DNA of 64,000 bases, taken from contig NZ_PYJN01000013.1 of assembly GCF_003025035.1 (NCBI RefSeq), positions 372,001-436,000 on the forward strand, written 5' to 3'. Of this stretch, positions 54,796 to 64,000 are shown piece by piece (position 1 is the stretch's first letter; each line of letters starts with the position of its first letter). The notes beneath the pieces were generated by a model, which saw only the letters and a program-made list of their open reading frames with translations, did no database searches and was not told where the DNA came from. The DNA comes from Rhizobium sp. SEMIA4064. Its GTDB lineage: Bacteria > Pseudomonadota > Alphaproteobacteria > Rhizobiales > Rhizobiaceae. Position numbers and translations under genes: made by a program.

Positions 54796-57666
54796 ATGGC
54801 AGAAAAACAGTTGGCGTATCGCGCAAGCGGAAACGACGAGTTCTTTGCGGATGATGATCCGCTTGCCGAACTCGCCCGCATCGTCGGTTTCGAGCCGCGG
54901 CCTGCCGCGCAGGCGGCGCCCGCAACTCAGCGACAAGAGCCGGCCTTCGATCTCGAAGATGAACTCTTGCGAGAATTCGAACGCTATGATGCGCCTCGTT
55001 TGAGTCCTGCTGATGACATTCCGGTTTCGCCGGAAGATCAGCCTTTTGCCGGCGAAGCTCAGCTCTCGCATCCGGTAGAGCCGGCGCGCACGGAACCCCA
55101 GTTTGTCGAGTTGCCACAGGCCGTGGCTCCAGCCAAGCCAGTGGTCGGTGCACGCGATCTGATCGACGAACTCGAAATGTCGATCGCGCCGGCCTTGCAG
55201 CCCGCACCGGCTCCGCAGCCTGTTCCGGCCCCGCAGGCGGTAGCTCCGGCTCCAAAGCCTGCGCCGACGCCGCAGTCCGCTGCCGCCACCGTGCGGCTGC
55301 CGATTGCCAATTTCACCGTCGCGGCTCCGGCGCAAGCAAAGCCTGTGGCGCAAGCTCCGGTCGCGCCGCCTCTTGTCCAGGCGCAATCACCCATCGAAAC
55401 GGCGCTCGATTTCGATCTGCCGATGATGCTGGACGCCCCTCAGTCCCAGCCAGTCGCGGCTCAACCGGACGTACCGTTCGCCAAGGCGCCGGAGCCCGTC
55501 GCGCCGGTCCCGATGGATGCTGCGGCTCTTTCTGCTGAAATCGACGATCTGCTGGCCGATGTCGACCGCTATCCGGTTCCTGCCAGAGGCGTCGCACCGG
55601 AAGCGAAGGTTGAACCGAGCTTCGATATTTTCGACCTGCAGCCCAAGGCGCCGGCAGCACCTGTGCACGTCCCCGCTGCAGTAGTGACTGCTCCCGTTGT
55701 TTCGGCTCCGCAGCGCGAAGAGCCGAAACCGATCGCTCTGGAAGCCGACGATCCCTTCGCCGGCCAGGACTTCGAGTTCGACCTCGCGGATATCGAGATG
55801 GAGCTCGCCGAGCTCGATTTCGCCGAAACGAGCAAGTCTGCTCCGATCCCGCAGCCGGCGCCTGCTCCCATGGCCGCGCCGCAGCCTGCTCCAGTTGTCT
55901 CTCGGGCGACGCCGATGGCTGCGCCTCTAGCGGCTCCCGTCGCCACGGCCGCCGCAATGACTGCCGCAGCGGCTGCGCCCAGCCTCATGCAATCCCCGCG
56001 CCCAGAGCCGGCTCCGCAGCATACGGCTCCGCCGGCTGCCGTTGCCGCAGCGCCGGTGACGCGCAAGGCCGTGCCTGTTCTCGATGCCGATCAGGCCCTG
56101 CCGTTCGATCCGTCCGAAATCTCCGATACCGAAGAGCGCGTCGAGAATTTCGAAGGCTCCCATGTTCCGAACCTGCCGCCGGTCGAGCCGGAAGAGCCGA
56201 TCGTGGTGCCGCCGGAATATGATTTCGACATCGATTCGGAGATGGCAAGCCTATTTGGCTCGCCCGCCAAGGAAGTTGCTCCCGAGCCGATCAAGCCGGC
56301 TGTAGCCGCGGCCCTGGGCAGCACGACGACTCCATCCTGGTCCAAGAATGCGGCTGCAAAACCCGCTCCGACGGCCAAACAGCCTGCCGAAGAGTTCGAC
56401 GAGTTCGAACGGGCGTTGGAAGAGGACTTCCGCCGCAGCTACCGTGAAGCCTCCAATCCGGTCGACAACGTCGCCCGCATGACGCTGAACCCGGCGGCTG
56501 TAGCCGGCCGTCGTCCGGCGCGTTCGTTCCGTGGCATGGCGACCGCCGCTGCGGTCATCGCTGTTCTGGGTCTCGGCGCCTACGGCGTCTACGGCTGGGT
56601 TCGTCACGGTTCGCCGATTTCGAGCTTCTCCGGCGAGCCGCGCGTCATCACGGCCGATGCCGATCCGGTCAAGGTCGCTCCGGAAAATCCAGGCGGCACG
56701 GTTGTTCCCAATCAGGACAAGGCTGTTTACGACCGCGTAGCCGGCGACAGCACTGCTGCGCCGAAGCAGAAGGAACTGGTTTCCTCCAACGAACAGCCGG
56801 TAGATGTCGTCCAGAAGACCTTGATCCCCGAATCCGTGTCGCCTGACGATGGCAGCGAAGATCAGGTCACTCCGACGCCGGTCGGCGAAACCGAGGATCC
56901 GAGGCTGCTGCCGAACCAGAACGGCAACAATGCCAACACTGCCGCCAACGACGACGCCCAGGTCCCCTCGGTGTCGCCGCGCAAGGTGCGCACGATGATC
57001 GTCAAGCCGGATGGCTCGCTGGTTGCTCGTGAGGAGCCGGCTGTCGACAATACGACGACGGCAGCGTCTCCGGCTTCGACACCGAAGACGCCCGCCGTAA
57101 AACCGCCGGTCGGTAGTCAGGTCGCTTCCGCCGATCTTCGCCCGTCGACGGCAGACACGCAGGCCTCGCAACCGGCCGCTGCTCAGTCGGACGATGGCGA
57201 TGCGGCCAGTGCCGAAAGCACGCCGATCCGTGTTGTGAAGACCACTCCGGTTCCCACATCGCGTCCGGCACAGCAGCCCGCCAAGGCTCCCGCGGCTGCC
57301 CCTGCCGTTGCCACGAATAATGCCGCCGCTCGCCCGGCTCCGGCTCAACCGAAGCCTCAGCAGGTCGCATCGGCGACCCCGGCTGCGGCCCAGCCGGCTC
57401 CGGCTGCATCGGCAAGTGCCGGTGGTGCTTACGGCGTGCAGATCGCTTCGCTGCCTTCCGAGGCGGAAGCGCAGAAGTCGCAGGCCAACCTGAAGACCAA
57501 GTTCGCCAGCGTTATCGGTGGCCACCCGCTCGAAATTCGTAAAGCCGATATCGCCGGGAAAGGCACCTACTATCGCGTCCGCGTCGTCGCCGGCTCCAAG
57601 GATGAAGCTGCCGACATCTGCCAGCGTTACCGCGCCGCAGGCGGCACCTGCCTGATCTCGAAGTAA
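54796..57666 (+). CDS. SPOR domain protein, large single-pass membrane protein
   Basis: A 956-residue protein. About 530 residues of Ala/Pro/Glu-rich, largely disordered cytoplasmic sequence are followed by one transmembrane helix near residues 582-600 (GMATAAAVIAVLGLGAYGVY). Next comes a periplasmic low-complexity linker, then a C-terminal SPOR domain (about 876-955; GAYGVQIASLPSEAEAQKSQ onward), which binds denuded peptidoglycan at division sites. The gene between argS and nagZ encodes such a protein in many Rhizobiales. A role in septal wall remodelling, beside NagZ, is likely. Confidence 0.9.
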   Translation: MAEKQLAYRASGNDEFFADDDPLAELARIVGFEPRPAAQAAPATQRQEPAFDLEDELLREFERYDAPRLSPADDIPVSPEDQPFAGEAQLSHPVEPARTEPQFVELPQAVAPAKPVVGARDLIDELEMSIAPALQPAPAPQPVPAPQAVAPAPKPAPTPQSAAATVRLPIANFTVAAPAQAKPVAQAPVAPPLVQAQSPIETALDFDLPMMLDAPQSQPVAAQPDVPFAKAPEPVAPVPMDAAALSAEIDDLLADVDRYPVPARGVAPEAKVEPSFDIFDLQPKAPAAPVHVPAAVVTAPVVSAPQREEPKPIALEADDPFAGQDFEFDLADIEMELAELDFAETSKSAPIPQPAPAPMAAPQPAPVVSRATPMAAPLAAPVATAAAMTAAAAAPSLMQSPRPEPAPQHTAPPAAVAAAPVTRKAVPVLDADQALPFDPSEISDTEERVENFEGSHVPNLPPVEPEEPIVVPPEYDFDIDSEMASLFGSPAKEVAPEPIKPAVAAALGSTTTPSWSKNAAAKPAPTAKQPAEEFDEFERALEEDFRRSYREASNPVDNVARMTLNPAAVAGRRPARSFRGMATAAAVIAVLGLGAYGVYGWVRHGSPISSFSGEPRVITADADPVKVAPENPGGTVVPNQDKAVYDRVAGDSTAAPKQKELVSSNEQPVDVVQKTLIPESVSPDDGSEDQVTPTPVGETEDPRLLPNQNGNNANTAANDDAQVPSVSPRKVRTMIVKPDGSLVAREEPAVDNTTTAASPASTPKTPAVKPPVGSQVASADLRPSTADTQASQPAAAQSDDGDAASAESTPIRVVKTTPVPTSRPAQQPAKAPAAAPAVATNNAAARPAPAQPKPQQVASATPAAAQPAPAASASAGGAYGVQIASLPSEAEAQKSQANLKTKFASVIGGHPLEIRKADIAGKGTYYRVRVVAGSKDEAADICQRYRAAGGTCLISK

Positions 57667-57779
57667 GAGATCAAGGCCGAACGATTGTGGAAAACGGCGG
57701 GCTAAGGCTCGCCGTTTTCTTTTGTGTATCTCGGTTTGAGGTTATTCGCATTTCGCGGGGCGGCCTTTATGATTCGAAC

Positions 57780-58793
57780 ATGACCGAATCAAAATCCATG
57801 ATCCTCGGCTGTAGCGGCCATTCCATCACGCCCGAAGAGCGTTCCTTCTATCAGTCGGAACAGCCATGGGGCTTTATTCTCTTTGGACGCAACATTTCCG
57901 AGCCTGCGCAGATCGCCGATCTCGTCGCTTCGTTGCGCGACAGCGTCGGCCGCGATGCGCCGGTGTTGATCGACCAGGAAGGGGGCAGGGTGCAGCGCAT
58001 CCGCCCGCCGATCCTACCGCACTATCCGTCCGGTCAGGCGCTGGGCGATATCTATAGCCAGAACCGCGAACAGGGCCTGCGCGCCGCCTGGCTGATGTCG
58101 CGGCTGCATGCTTTCGATCTCCTGAAGTTCGGCATCAACGTTGATTGCCTGCCGGTGCTTGATGTCCCGGTCGAAGGATCGAGCAACGTCATCGGCAATC
58201 GCGCCTATGGCGGCGATCCCGTGACGGTGACGGAGATGGGACGCGCTGCCGCCGAAGGGCTCAAGGCCGGCGGCGTGCTGCCGGTGATGAAGCACATGCC
58301 GGGCCATGGCCGTGGTTTTGCCGATTCGCATCATGAATTGCCGGTCGTCACGGTCTCGCGCGCGGAGCTGGAGGCGCATGATTTTCCGCCTTTTGTGGCG
58401 CTTAAGGACGAACTGATGGCAATGACCTGCCATGTCGTCTTTACCGATATCGACCCCACTAATCCGGCGACCACGTCGCGCAAGGTCATCGACGAGATCA
58501 TCCGCGGCCATATCGGCTTCCAGGGGCTGCTGCTCTCCGACGATACCTCGATGAACGCTCTTGCCGGCACAATCGGCGAGCGTGCGGCGAATATTGTTGC
58601 GGGCGGATGCGATATCGTGCTGCATTGCAACGGCGTCATGGATGAGATGCGGCAGGTGGTGCGCAATGTTCCGGCATTGACCGGCACCTCGCTTTCGCGC
58701 GCGAAAGCGGTCGAGGCGGCTTTTGGCCGCAATGACGGCGCCGACGAGGCTTCGATCCGCGCCGAATTCGACGCGATGTTTGCAGTGGCATAG
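57780..58793 (+). CDS. nagZ: Beta-N-acetylhexosaminidase
   Basis: A 337-residue family 3 glycoside hydrolase that removes GlcNAc from anhydro-muropeptides in cell-wall recycling. DQEGGRVQRI, KHMPGHGRGFADSHHELP (catalytic Asp-His pair) and the nucleophile Asp in LLSDDTSMNAL are all present. The start at 57780 matches the family. It is cytoplasmic, as there is no signal peptide. It follows the SPOR gene by 113 bases. Confidence 0.94.
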   Translation: MTESKSMILGCSGHSITPEERSFYQSEQPWGFILFGRNISEPAQIADLVASLRDSVGRDAPVLIDQEGGRVQRIRPPILPHYPSGQALGDIYSQNREQGLRAAWLMSRLHAFDLLKFGINVDCLPVLDVPVEGSSNVIGNRAYGGDPVTVTEMGRAAAEGLKAGGVLPVMKHMPGHGRGFADSHHELPVVTVSRAELEAHDFPPFVALKDELMAMTCHVVFTDIDPTNPATTSRKVIDEIIRGHIGFQGLLLSDDTSMNALAGTIGERAANIVAGGCDIVLHCNGVMDEMRQVVRNVPALTGTSLSRAKAVEAAFGRNDGADEASIRAEFDAMFAVA

Positions 58794-58817
58794 GACCGAA
58801 CTCCAGGGATCTGACGG

Positions 58818-59663
58818 GTGAACAAGGTGGACGGCACGGAAAAGAGCCTGCATGCGCAAGCGCCGATGGACAAGCTGTGGCAGGACAATGGCACCGAGCG
58901 CGGCATGCATGAGCCGGCGCTGGTGGTCGATATTGCCGGCTTCGAAGGCCCGCTCGACCTTCTGCTGCATCTTGCCCGCAATCAAAAGGTCGATCTGTCG
59001 CGCATCTCCGTGCTGGCGCTTGCCGAGCAATATCTGTTGTTCATTGAACGTGCCCGCCGGATCCGGATTGAGCTTGCGGCCGATTATCTCGTCATGGCTG
59101 CCTGGCTCGCCTATCTCAAGTCGAAGCTGCTCATTCCGCAGCAGAGCAAGGAAGACGGTCCGACCGGCGAAGAAATGGCCGCGACGCTCGCTTTCCGGCT
59201 GAAGCGTCTCGAAGCCATGCGGGATGCGGCGACTGGCCTCGTCAACCGCAATCGTCTCGGCCGCGACGTCTTCGCCCGCGGAGCGCCCGAACATATCCCC
59301 GACCGTCGCCAATCGGCCTATGACGCCAGCCTCTACGATCTGCTGACCGCCTATGCTGGCCTGCGCCAGCGTCAGGCGATCACGCAGGTGACGATCGAGC
59401 GCCGCCGCGTCTGGTCGCTGGTCGATGCCCGCACGATTCTCAGCCGCATGATCGGTGAGATCACCGATTGGACGGCCTTGGAACACTATCTGCTGCGCTA
59501 TATGACCAGCGCGAGCGAGCGGGTTACCGCCATCGCGAGCGCCTTTGCGGCCTCTCTGGAGCTCGTGCGCGAGGGTAAGCTGGAAATTCGCCAGGACGGC
59601 GCGTTTCAGCCGCTTTATATGCGGCGCGGACCGAACCATGCTGAACTCGAGGCGGCGGAATAA
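58818..59663 (+). CDS. scpA: Segregation and condensation protein A
   Basis: A 281-residue kleisin that bridges SMC heads in the SMC-ScpAB complex. The N-terminal kleisin pattern FEGPLDLLLHLARNQKVDLS is followed by ADYLVMAAWLAYLKSKLLIP, and the C-terminal winged helix is present. The chosen start is GTG 58818; an ATG at 58866 would also fit the family. It overlaps no neighbour but lies 13 bases before scpB. Confidence 0.92.
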   Translation: MNKVDGTEKSLHAQAPMDKLWQDNGTERGMHEPALVVDIAGFEGPLDLLLHLARNQKVDLSRISVLALAEQYLLFIERARRIRIELAADYLVMAAWLAYLKSKLLIPQQSKEDGPTGEEMAATLAFRLKRLEAMRDAATGLVNRNRLGRDVFARGAPEHIPDRRQSAYDASLYDLLTAYAGLRQRQAITQVTIERRRVWSLVDARTILSRMIGEITDWTALEHYLLRYMTSASERVTAIASAFAASLELVREGKLEIRQDGAFQPLYMRRGPNHAELEAAE

Positions 59664-59676
59664 AACAGGAGCGAAT

Positions 59677-60402
59677 GTGAGCGGCCCGGACGACGATCAC
59701 CGCATGGACGATGAACCGGCTGCACCGGCAGTGCGGGACGATGACACCGGCCTTTTCCGTGAGGCCGAACGCATCGCAGAGGCCCTTGTCTTCGCGTCCG
59801 CCCAGCCGGTGTCCGAAGGCTTCATCGCTGATCGCGTCCCGCGCGGCGTCGATGTCCACTCCATCATGCAGCGTCTGAAGGCTGATTACGCGAGCCGTGG
59901 CGTCAATCTGATACAGATCGACGGCGCCTGGGCGTTTCGCACCGCCGCCGATCTTTCCTTCGTCATCCGCCGCGATGACAATGAGGTGCGGAAGCTCTCG
60001 CGTGCCGCGCTCGAAGTCCTGGCCATCATTGCCTATCACCAGCCGGTGACGCGCGCCGAGATCGAAGATATCAGAGGCGTCCAGACGTCAAAGGGGACGC
60101 TGGACGTGCTGATGGAATCCGGCTGGGTGCGCTTTCGCGGCCGGCGGCGCACGCCGGGCCGGCCGGTGACGCTGGGTACGACACGAGATTTTCTCGATCA
60201 TTTCGGTCTGGAAGAGCTGCGCGACCTGCCGGGTCTCGAGGAATTGAAGGGGGCAGGGCTGCTTTCGGGCCGTATTCCCGCCAATTTCAATATTCCGTCG
60301 CCATTGATGAGCGACGAATTGACCGAGGACGAAGATCCGATCACGCAACTGGATCTGGAGGAACTCGGTCTCCTGGCGCCAGGCGGCGCTTCGGACGACT
60401 GA
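59677..60402 (+). CDS. scpB: Segregation and condensation protein B
   Basis: A 241-residue partner of ScpA with two winged-helix domains. AERIAEALVFASAQPVSEGF and LAIIAYHQPVTRAEIEDIRG are diagnostic. The GTG at 59677 is chosen because AGGAG lies six bases upstream; an ATG at 59704 is an alternative. Confidence 0.92.
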   Translation: MSGPDDDHRMDDEPAAPAVRDDDTGLFREAERIAEALVFASAQPVSEGFIADRVPRGVDVHSIMQRLKADYASRGVNLIQIDGAWAFRTAADLSFVIRRDDNEVRKLSRAALEVLAIIAYHQPVTRAEIEDIRGVQTSKGTLDVLMESGWVRFRGRRRTPGRPVTLGTTRDFLDHFGLEELRDLPGLEELKGAGLLSGRIPANFNIPSPLMSDELTEDEDPITQLDLEELGLLAPGGASDD

Positions 60403-60650
60403 AGCGGGCATTGCCAGCACATCCACGGGCCGATCGGCTGCGGTAAAGCTTTTTTCCAGGCAGTAATGTCAAGTCTCGGTTTTGCCATTAGAAGAGACTA
60501 ATATGAAAGTCGTTCTCTTCAGTTGGGGATGCTCGGCCGTGGCTTTGGCGTTCGCTATCCCCATATGCGCCGATGCAGTACATTTTGGTGTTTGAAAAAC
60601 ATCTGTAAACGTCTTACATCGGGAAGACGTTGAAATTGGGAGTTATCGCA

Positions 60651-60851
60651 ATGGGTTCTCTAAGCATATGGCACTGGCTGATTGTCCTGGCCATCGCGCT
60701 GTTGTTGTTCGGCCGTGGAAAGATCCCGGAGCTGATGGGTGACGTAGCCAAGGGCATCAAGAGCTTCAAAAAAGGCATGAGCGACGAGGATGAGACGCCA
60801 ACTCAGACGACGTCCCGCACGGTTGAACACAAGGCCGACGAATCGAAATAA
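60651..60851 (+). CDS. tatA: Sec-independent translocase subunit TatA
   Basis: A 66-residue protein with one N-terminal helix ([20 protein letters not shown]), the [12 protein letters not shown] hinge and an amphipathic helix ([12 protein letters not shown]), then an acidic tail. Many TatA subunits form the translocation pore of the Tat system. GGGAG precedes the ATG at 60651. It is the first gene of tatABC; cpdB in this window has a Tat signal. Confidence 0.95.
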   Translation: MGSLSIWHWLIVLAIALLLFGRGKIPELMGDVAKGIKSFKKGMSDEDETPTQTTSRTVEHKADESK

Positions 60852-60906
60852 TCATGTCGGGCACGCAGGGAGCTGAAATGCTCGCTGTCGGCCCAGGAGC
60901 CTTTTC

Positions 60907-61593
60907 ATGTTCGACGTAGGCTGGTCTGAGCTGCTGGTTATCGCTGTCGTGGCGCTTGTGGTCATTGGCCCTAAGGAACTGCCGACAACGCTGCGGACAA
61001 TCGGCAAGATGACGTCGCGGGCGCGAAAAGTGGCGGGCGAGTTCCGTGCACAATTCGATGAGGCCATGCGCGAGGCGGAGCTGGACGATGTGCGCCAGAC
61101 GATCTCCGATGCTCAAAAGCTCAATCCGGTCAATTCATTGCGGGAAGCAATGAACCCGCTGCGGCAGATGGGCAACGAGATCAAGGCCGACCTGCAGCGT
61201 TCGACGCCTGCTGCGGCAACATCGACGCCGGGGGAGCCCGTTTCCGAGCCATCAATGGGGCTGCCGGAAATGCCTCCGATCATTCCCGCAGCCAGTGAGG
61301 CAGCGCCGGTTGCTTCGCCAGCTTCGGTGACGCCGCCGCAACCGGTCGTCGTTGCTGAACAAGCACCTGCCAAGCCGAAAACCGTTCGCAAGCCTCGGGC
61401 AAAAGCGCCGGGCAAGACCGACGAGGTCGCCGCTGCGGTGGTGGACACCTCGGTTGTCGCGGAAAAGCCGAAGCGTGCGCCCCGCAAGGTGGTCGCGGCG
61501 GCCACTGTCGATGCTCCTGCTGCCGCCGCTGTAGCTCCCAGGAAGCGCCCGACGGCGAGCAAAACAACGCCTAAGAAGAAGGACCAGGCATGA
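60907..61593 (+). CDS. tatB: Sec-independent translocase subunit TatB
   Basis: A 228-residue protein. The N-terminal helix [20 protein letters not shown] is followed by [15 protein letters not shown] and an amphipathic helix; the second half is a Pro/Ala/Lys-rich tail, longer than in E. coli TatB (171 residues). TatB with TatC forms the receptor for twin-arginine signals. Its stop overlaps the tatC start by four bases (ATGA). Confidence 0.95.
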   Translation: MFDVGWSELLVIAVVALVVIGPKELPTTLRTIGKMTSRARKVAGEFRAQFDEAMREAELDDVRQTISDAQKLNPVNSLREAMNPLRQMGNEIKADLQRSTPAAATSTPGEPVSEPSMGLPEMPPIIPAASEAAPVASPASVTPPQPVVVAEQAPAKPKTVRKPRAKAPGKTDEVAAAVVDTSVVAEKPKRAPRKVVAAATVDAPAAAAVAPRKRPTASKTTPKKKDQA

Positions 61594-62417
61594 CGGGTGA
61601 TATCGACGATAAGCCGCAGCCGCTTATCGAACACCTCATGGAATTGCGCACGCGGCTGATCTGGTCGCTGGTGGCGTTTTTCATTGCCTTCATCGGATGT
61701 TTTGCCTTTGCCAAGCATCTCTTCAACTATCTGGTCTACCCCTATAAATGGGCTGTCGTCTGGGCGCATCTCGATGTCACCAAGGCCGAGCTGATCTATA
61801 CCGCGCCGCAGGAGTTTTTCTTCACGCAGGTGAAGGTCGCCATGTTCGGTGCGCTAGTGATCTCTTTCCCGATCATCGCCGCACAGATCTATAAGTTCGT
61901 TGCGCCCGGGCTCTACAAGAATGAGCGTTCTGCCTTCCTGCCGTTCCTGATCGCATCGCCGATTCTGTTTCTGATGGGCGCAGCGCTCGTCTACTTCTTC
62001 TTCACCCCGATGGTGATGTGGTTCTTCCTGAAGATGCAGCAGGCGCCGGCCGAGGGTCAGGTGGGCATTGCGCTGTTGCCGAAGGTCTCGGAATACCTCA
62101 GCCTCATTATGACGCTGGTTTTCTCCTTCGGTCTCGTCTTCCAGCTTCCGGTCATCACCACGCTGCTGGCGCGCGTTGGCCTGCTGACCTCGCAGTGGCT
62201 GGCGCAAAAGCGCAAGTTCGCGATCGTCTTCGCCTTCATCGTTGCCGCGGTGCTGACGCCGCCGGATCCGATGTCCCAGATCGGCCTTGCACTGCCGACA
62301 ATCCTTCTCTACGAGATTTCCATCTACGCGGCGCGACTCGTGGAACGCCAGCGTGCCCGGCAAGCTCTCGAGGAGAGTGGCGAAAGGTCCGATGTCGCCA
62401 AGACGGATAGTGTCTGA
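61590..62417 (+). CDS. tatC: Sec-independent translocase subunit TatC
   Basis: A 275-residue polytopic protein with about six helices. [16 protein letters not shown] at the N-terminus binds the twin-arginine signal, and [15 protein letters not shown] with the later [16 protein letters not shown] are diagnostic. It is translationally coupled to tatB. Confidence 0.96.
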   Translation: MTGDIDDKPQPLIEHLMELRTRLIWSLVAFFIAFIGCFAFAKHLFNYLVYPYKWAVVWAHLDVTKAELIYTAPQEFFFTQVKVAMFGALVISFPIIAAQIYKFVAPGLYKNERSAFLPFLIASPILFLMGAALVYFFFTPMVMWFFLKMQQAPAEGQVGIALLPKVSEYLSLIMTLVFSFGLVFQLPVITTLLARVGLLTSQWLAQKRKFAIVFAFIVAAVLTPPDPMSQIGLALPTILLYEISIYAARLVERQRARQALEESGERSDVAKTDSV

Positions 62418-62462
62418 GCGGCAGGTCTGCATCGTCTTTTCATAGGGTTTTGCCGGTTCGAT

Positions 62463-62486
62463 CTCCGACCGAAATCTCGGTCGGAG
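62463..62486. other. Perfect hairpin between tatC and serS
   Basis: CTCCGACCGA and TCGGTCGGAG form a perfect 10-base stem with loop AATC, 32 bases before serS. There is no U-tract, so it may be a processing site, a weak terminator or a feature of the serS leader. Confidence 0.5.
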
Positions 62487-62517
62487 CTATGCTCATGTGC
62501 AACGACCTGGAACGACG

Positions 62518-63801
62518 ATGCTTGATATCAAATGGATTCGTGAGAATGCCGAGGCTTTGGATGCAGCGCTTGCCAAGCGCGGGGCCGAGCCTTTGTCGCA
62601 AAGCCTCATTGCGCTCGACGAGAAGCGCCGCTCCGTCATTCAATCCGTCCAGGATATGCAGTCTCGCCGCAACGCCGCTTCGAAGGAAATCGGCGCGGCC
62701 ATGGCGCAGAAGAACACCGAGCTTGCCGAAAAGCTGAAGGCCGAAGTCGCCGAGATCAAGACGTTGCTGCCGGCAGCGGAAGAAGAAGAGCGCGTTCTGA
62801 CGGCCGAACTCAACGACGCCCTGTCGCGCATTCCCAATATTCCGCTCGATGACGTGCCGGTCGGCAAGGACGAACATGACAATGTCGTCAAGCATGCCTG
62901 GGGCGCCAAGCCGACCTGGAATCACAAGCCGAAGGAACACTTCGAGATCGGCGAAGAGCTCGGCTACATGGATTTCGAGCGCGCTGCCAAGCTCTCCGGC
63001 TCACGTTTCACTGTGCTGACCTCGCAGCTTGCGCGCCTGGAACGGGCGCTCGGCCAATTCATGCTGGATCTTCATACGGGTGAACACGGCTACACCGAAG
63101 TCAGCTCTCCACTGATGGTGCGCGACGAGGCCATGTTCGGCACCGGCCAATTGCCGAAATTCGCCGAAGACCTGTTCAAGACCACGGATGGCCGCTGGTT
63201 GATTCCGACCGCCGAAGTGACGCTGACCAATCTCGTCTCCGGCGAAATCCTCGATCAGGAGAAGCTGCCATTGCGCTTCACCGCGCTGACCCCGTCCTTC
63301 CGGTCAGAAGCGGGTTCGGCCGGCCGCGATACACGCGGCATGCTGCGTCAGCACCAGTTCTGGAAATGCGAACTCGTCTCCATCACCGATGCCGAAAGCT
63401 CGATTGCCGAACACGAGCGCATGACCGCCTGCGCCGAGGAAGTGCTGAAGCGCCTTGGCCTGCATTACCGTGTCATGACGCTCTCGACCGGCGATATGGG
63501 TTTCGGCGCCCGCAAGACCTACGACCTGGAAGTCTGGCTGCCGGGGCAGGACACCTATCGCGAGATTTCCTCCTGCTCGGTCTGCGGCGATTTCCAGGCG
63601 CGACGTATGAACGCCCGCTATCGCGGTAAGGACGACAAGGGCACGAAATTCGTGCACACGCTGAACGGTTCCGGCACCGCCGTCGGCCGCTGCCTGATCG
63701 CAGTCGTCGAGAATTATCTCAACGAGGATGGTTCGGTCACTGTTCCGGACGCACTGCTGCCATATATGGGTGGTCTGAAGAGAATCGAGCGCGCAGCCTG
63801 A
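62518..63801 (+). CDS. serS: Seryl-tRNA synthetase
   Basis: A 427-residue class II synthetase. It starts [20 protein letters not shown] and has the N-terminal coiled-coil arm (residues ~35-105) that contacts the tRNA-Ser variable arm. Motif 2 is [20 protein letters not shown], and motif 3 is [18 protein letters not shown]. It ends near a RIME-like repeat, then surE. Confidence 0.97.
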   Translation: MLDIKWIRENAEALDAALAKRGAEPLSQSLIALDEKRRSVIQSVQDMQSRRNAASKEIGAAMAQKNTELAEKLKAEVAEIKTLLPAAEEEERVLTAELNDALSRIPNIPLDDVPVGKDEHDNVVKHAWGAKPTWNHKPKEHFEIGEELGYMDFERAAKLSGSRFTVLTSQLARLERALGQFMLDLHTGEHGYTEVSSPLMVRDEAMFGTGQLPKFAEDLFKTTDGRWLIPTAEVTLTNLVSGEILDQEKLPLRFTALTPSFRSEAGSAGRDTRGMLRQHQFWKCELVSITDAESSIAEHERMTACAEEVLKRLGLHYRVMTLSTGDMGFGARKTYDLEVWLPGQDTYREISSCSVCGDFQARRMNARYRGKDDKGTKFVHTLNGSGTAVGRCLIAVVENYLNEDGSVTVPDALLPYMGGLKRIERAA

Positions 63802-63810
63802 TTTGACGTG

Positions 63811-63856
63811 ACATGATCTTGTCCGAAAACCGCTTCGCACTTTTCGAGGTCATGTT
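63811..63856. repeat. Second RIME-like palindromic repeat
   Basis: ACATGATC and GGTCATGT bracket a core (63825-63845) identical over 21 bases to the repeat after exoR. The outer arms differ, as expected for mosaic elements. Confidence 0.65.
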
Positions 63857-63872
63857 TTGAGCGGTGGGGGCA

Positions 63873-64000
63873 ATGCGGATACTTCTGACCAATGACGACG
63901 GCATTCATGCCGAAGGATTGGCCGTGTTGGAGCGCATCGCCCGCACCATGTCCGATGACGTCTGGATCGTTGCGCCGGAGACGGATCAAAGCGGCCTTGC
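63873..64000 (+). CDS. surE: 5'/3'-nucleotidase SurE, cut by the window end
   Basis: The first 42 codons are present: [16 protein letters not shown] contains the metal-binding Asp pair (NDDG) of SurE, and VAPETDQSG follows. SurE dephosphorylates nucleoside monophosphates in stationary phase and commonly follows serS in alphaproteobacteria, often with pcm downstream. Most of the gene lies beyond the window. Confidence 0.92.
   Translation, partial: MRILLTNDDGIHAEGLAVLERIARTMSDDVWIVAPETDQSGL

Overview
The window looks like a chromosomal segment from a fast-growing rhizobium (Rhizobiaceae, most likely genus Rhizobium). The reasons are an ExoR regulator almost collinear with the Sinorhizobium/Rhizobium protein, a PopZ (DUF2497) gene next to valS, a RopA-type porin, a B12-dependent NrdJ, the conserved alphaproteobacterial run argS-SPOR-nagZ-scpA-scpB-tatABC-serS-surE, and short palindromic intergenic repeats of the rhizobial RIME type. 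The genus is inferred from gene content. No species is claimed.

The first 7.4 kb is accessory DNA. A vanadium-haloperoxidase/PAP2-like enzyme (cut by the window edge) is followed 39 bases later by a cytosolic subtilase. Next come a fusion of a SARP/BTAD-like DNA-binding domain with an alpha/beta hydrolase, a stand-alone alpha/beta hydrolase and a small phage-type protein. Beyond these, on the other strand, lie an AT-rich orphan membrane protein, a broken caspase-like gene joined to a phage-type acetyltransferase fragment, and what may be an IS21-like insertion-sequence end. This is the least ordinary part of the window.

From 7.4 to 15.5 kb is core metabolism: nrdJ with NrdR-box-like sites upstream, gpt, a tandem universal stress protein, a CinA-like protein, wrbA and tRNA-Leu. 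A small remnant island (15.8-16.5 kb) holds an unrecognised gene and the 3' end of a phage terminase. Region 16.7-32.4 kb carries ilvA, a HlyU-like protein, a divergent SDR/TetR pair with a perfect operator palindrome, a divergent azoR/LysR pair, a Tat-exported cyclic phosphodiesterase, a PilZ protein and a nuclease-family protein. It continues with a divergent Lrp/alanine dehydrogenase pair, a likely sulfur operon (cysK-alaX-sseA-GNAT), a short-chain dehydrogenase and a 5'-truncated photolyase.

Region 32.7-37.4 kb encodes a glycerol-3-phosphate ABC importer in an unusual layout: ugpC faces ugpBAE, and a PHO-box-like site precedes ugpC. Then follow maa, a small membrane protein, tRNA-Asn, two small secreted proteins of extreme composition, a porin and tRNA-Cys. 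Region 42-50 kb has a pcm-like methyltransferase, popZ, valS, a FadL-like outer membrane protein and exoR. Region 50-64 kb has xth, erpA, dgt and the conserved argS-to-surE run, which covers translation, chromosome segregation (ScpAB), wall recycling (NagZ) and twin-arginine export (TatABC). The window ends inside surE. Many genes are separated by clear intrinsic-terminator hairpins, which are listed where the stem is unambiguous.
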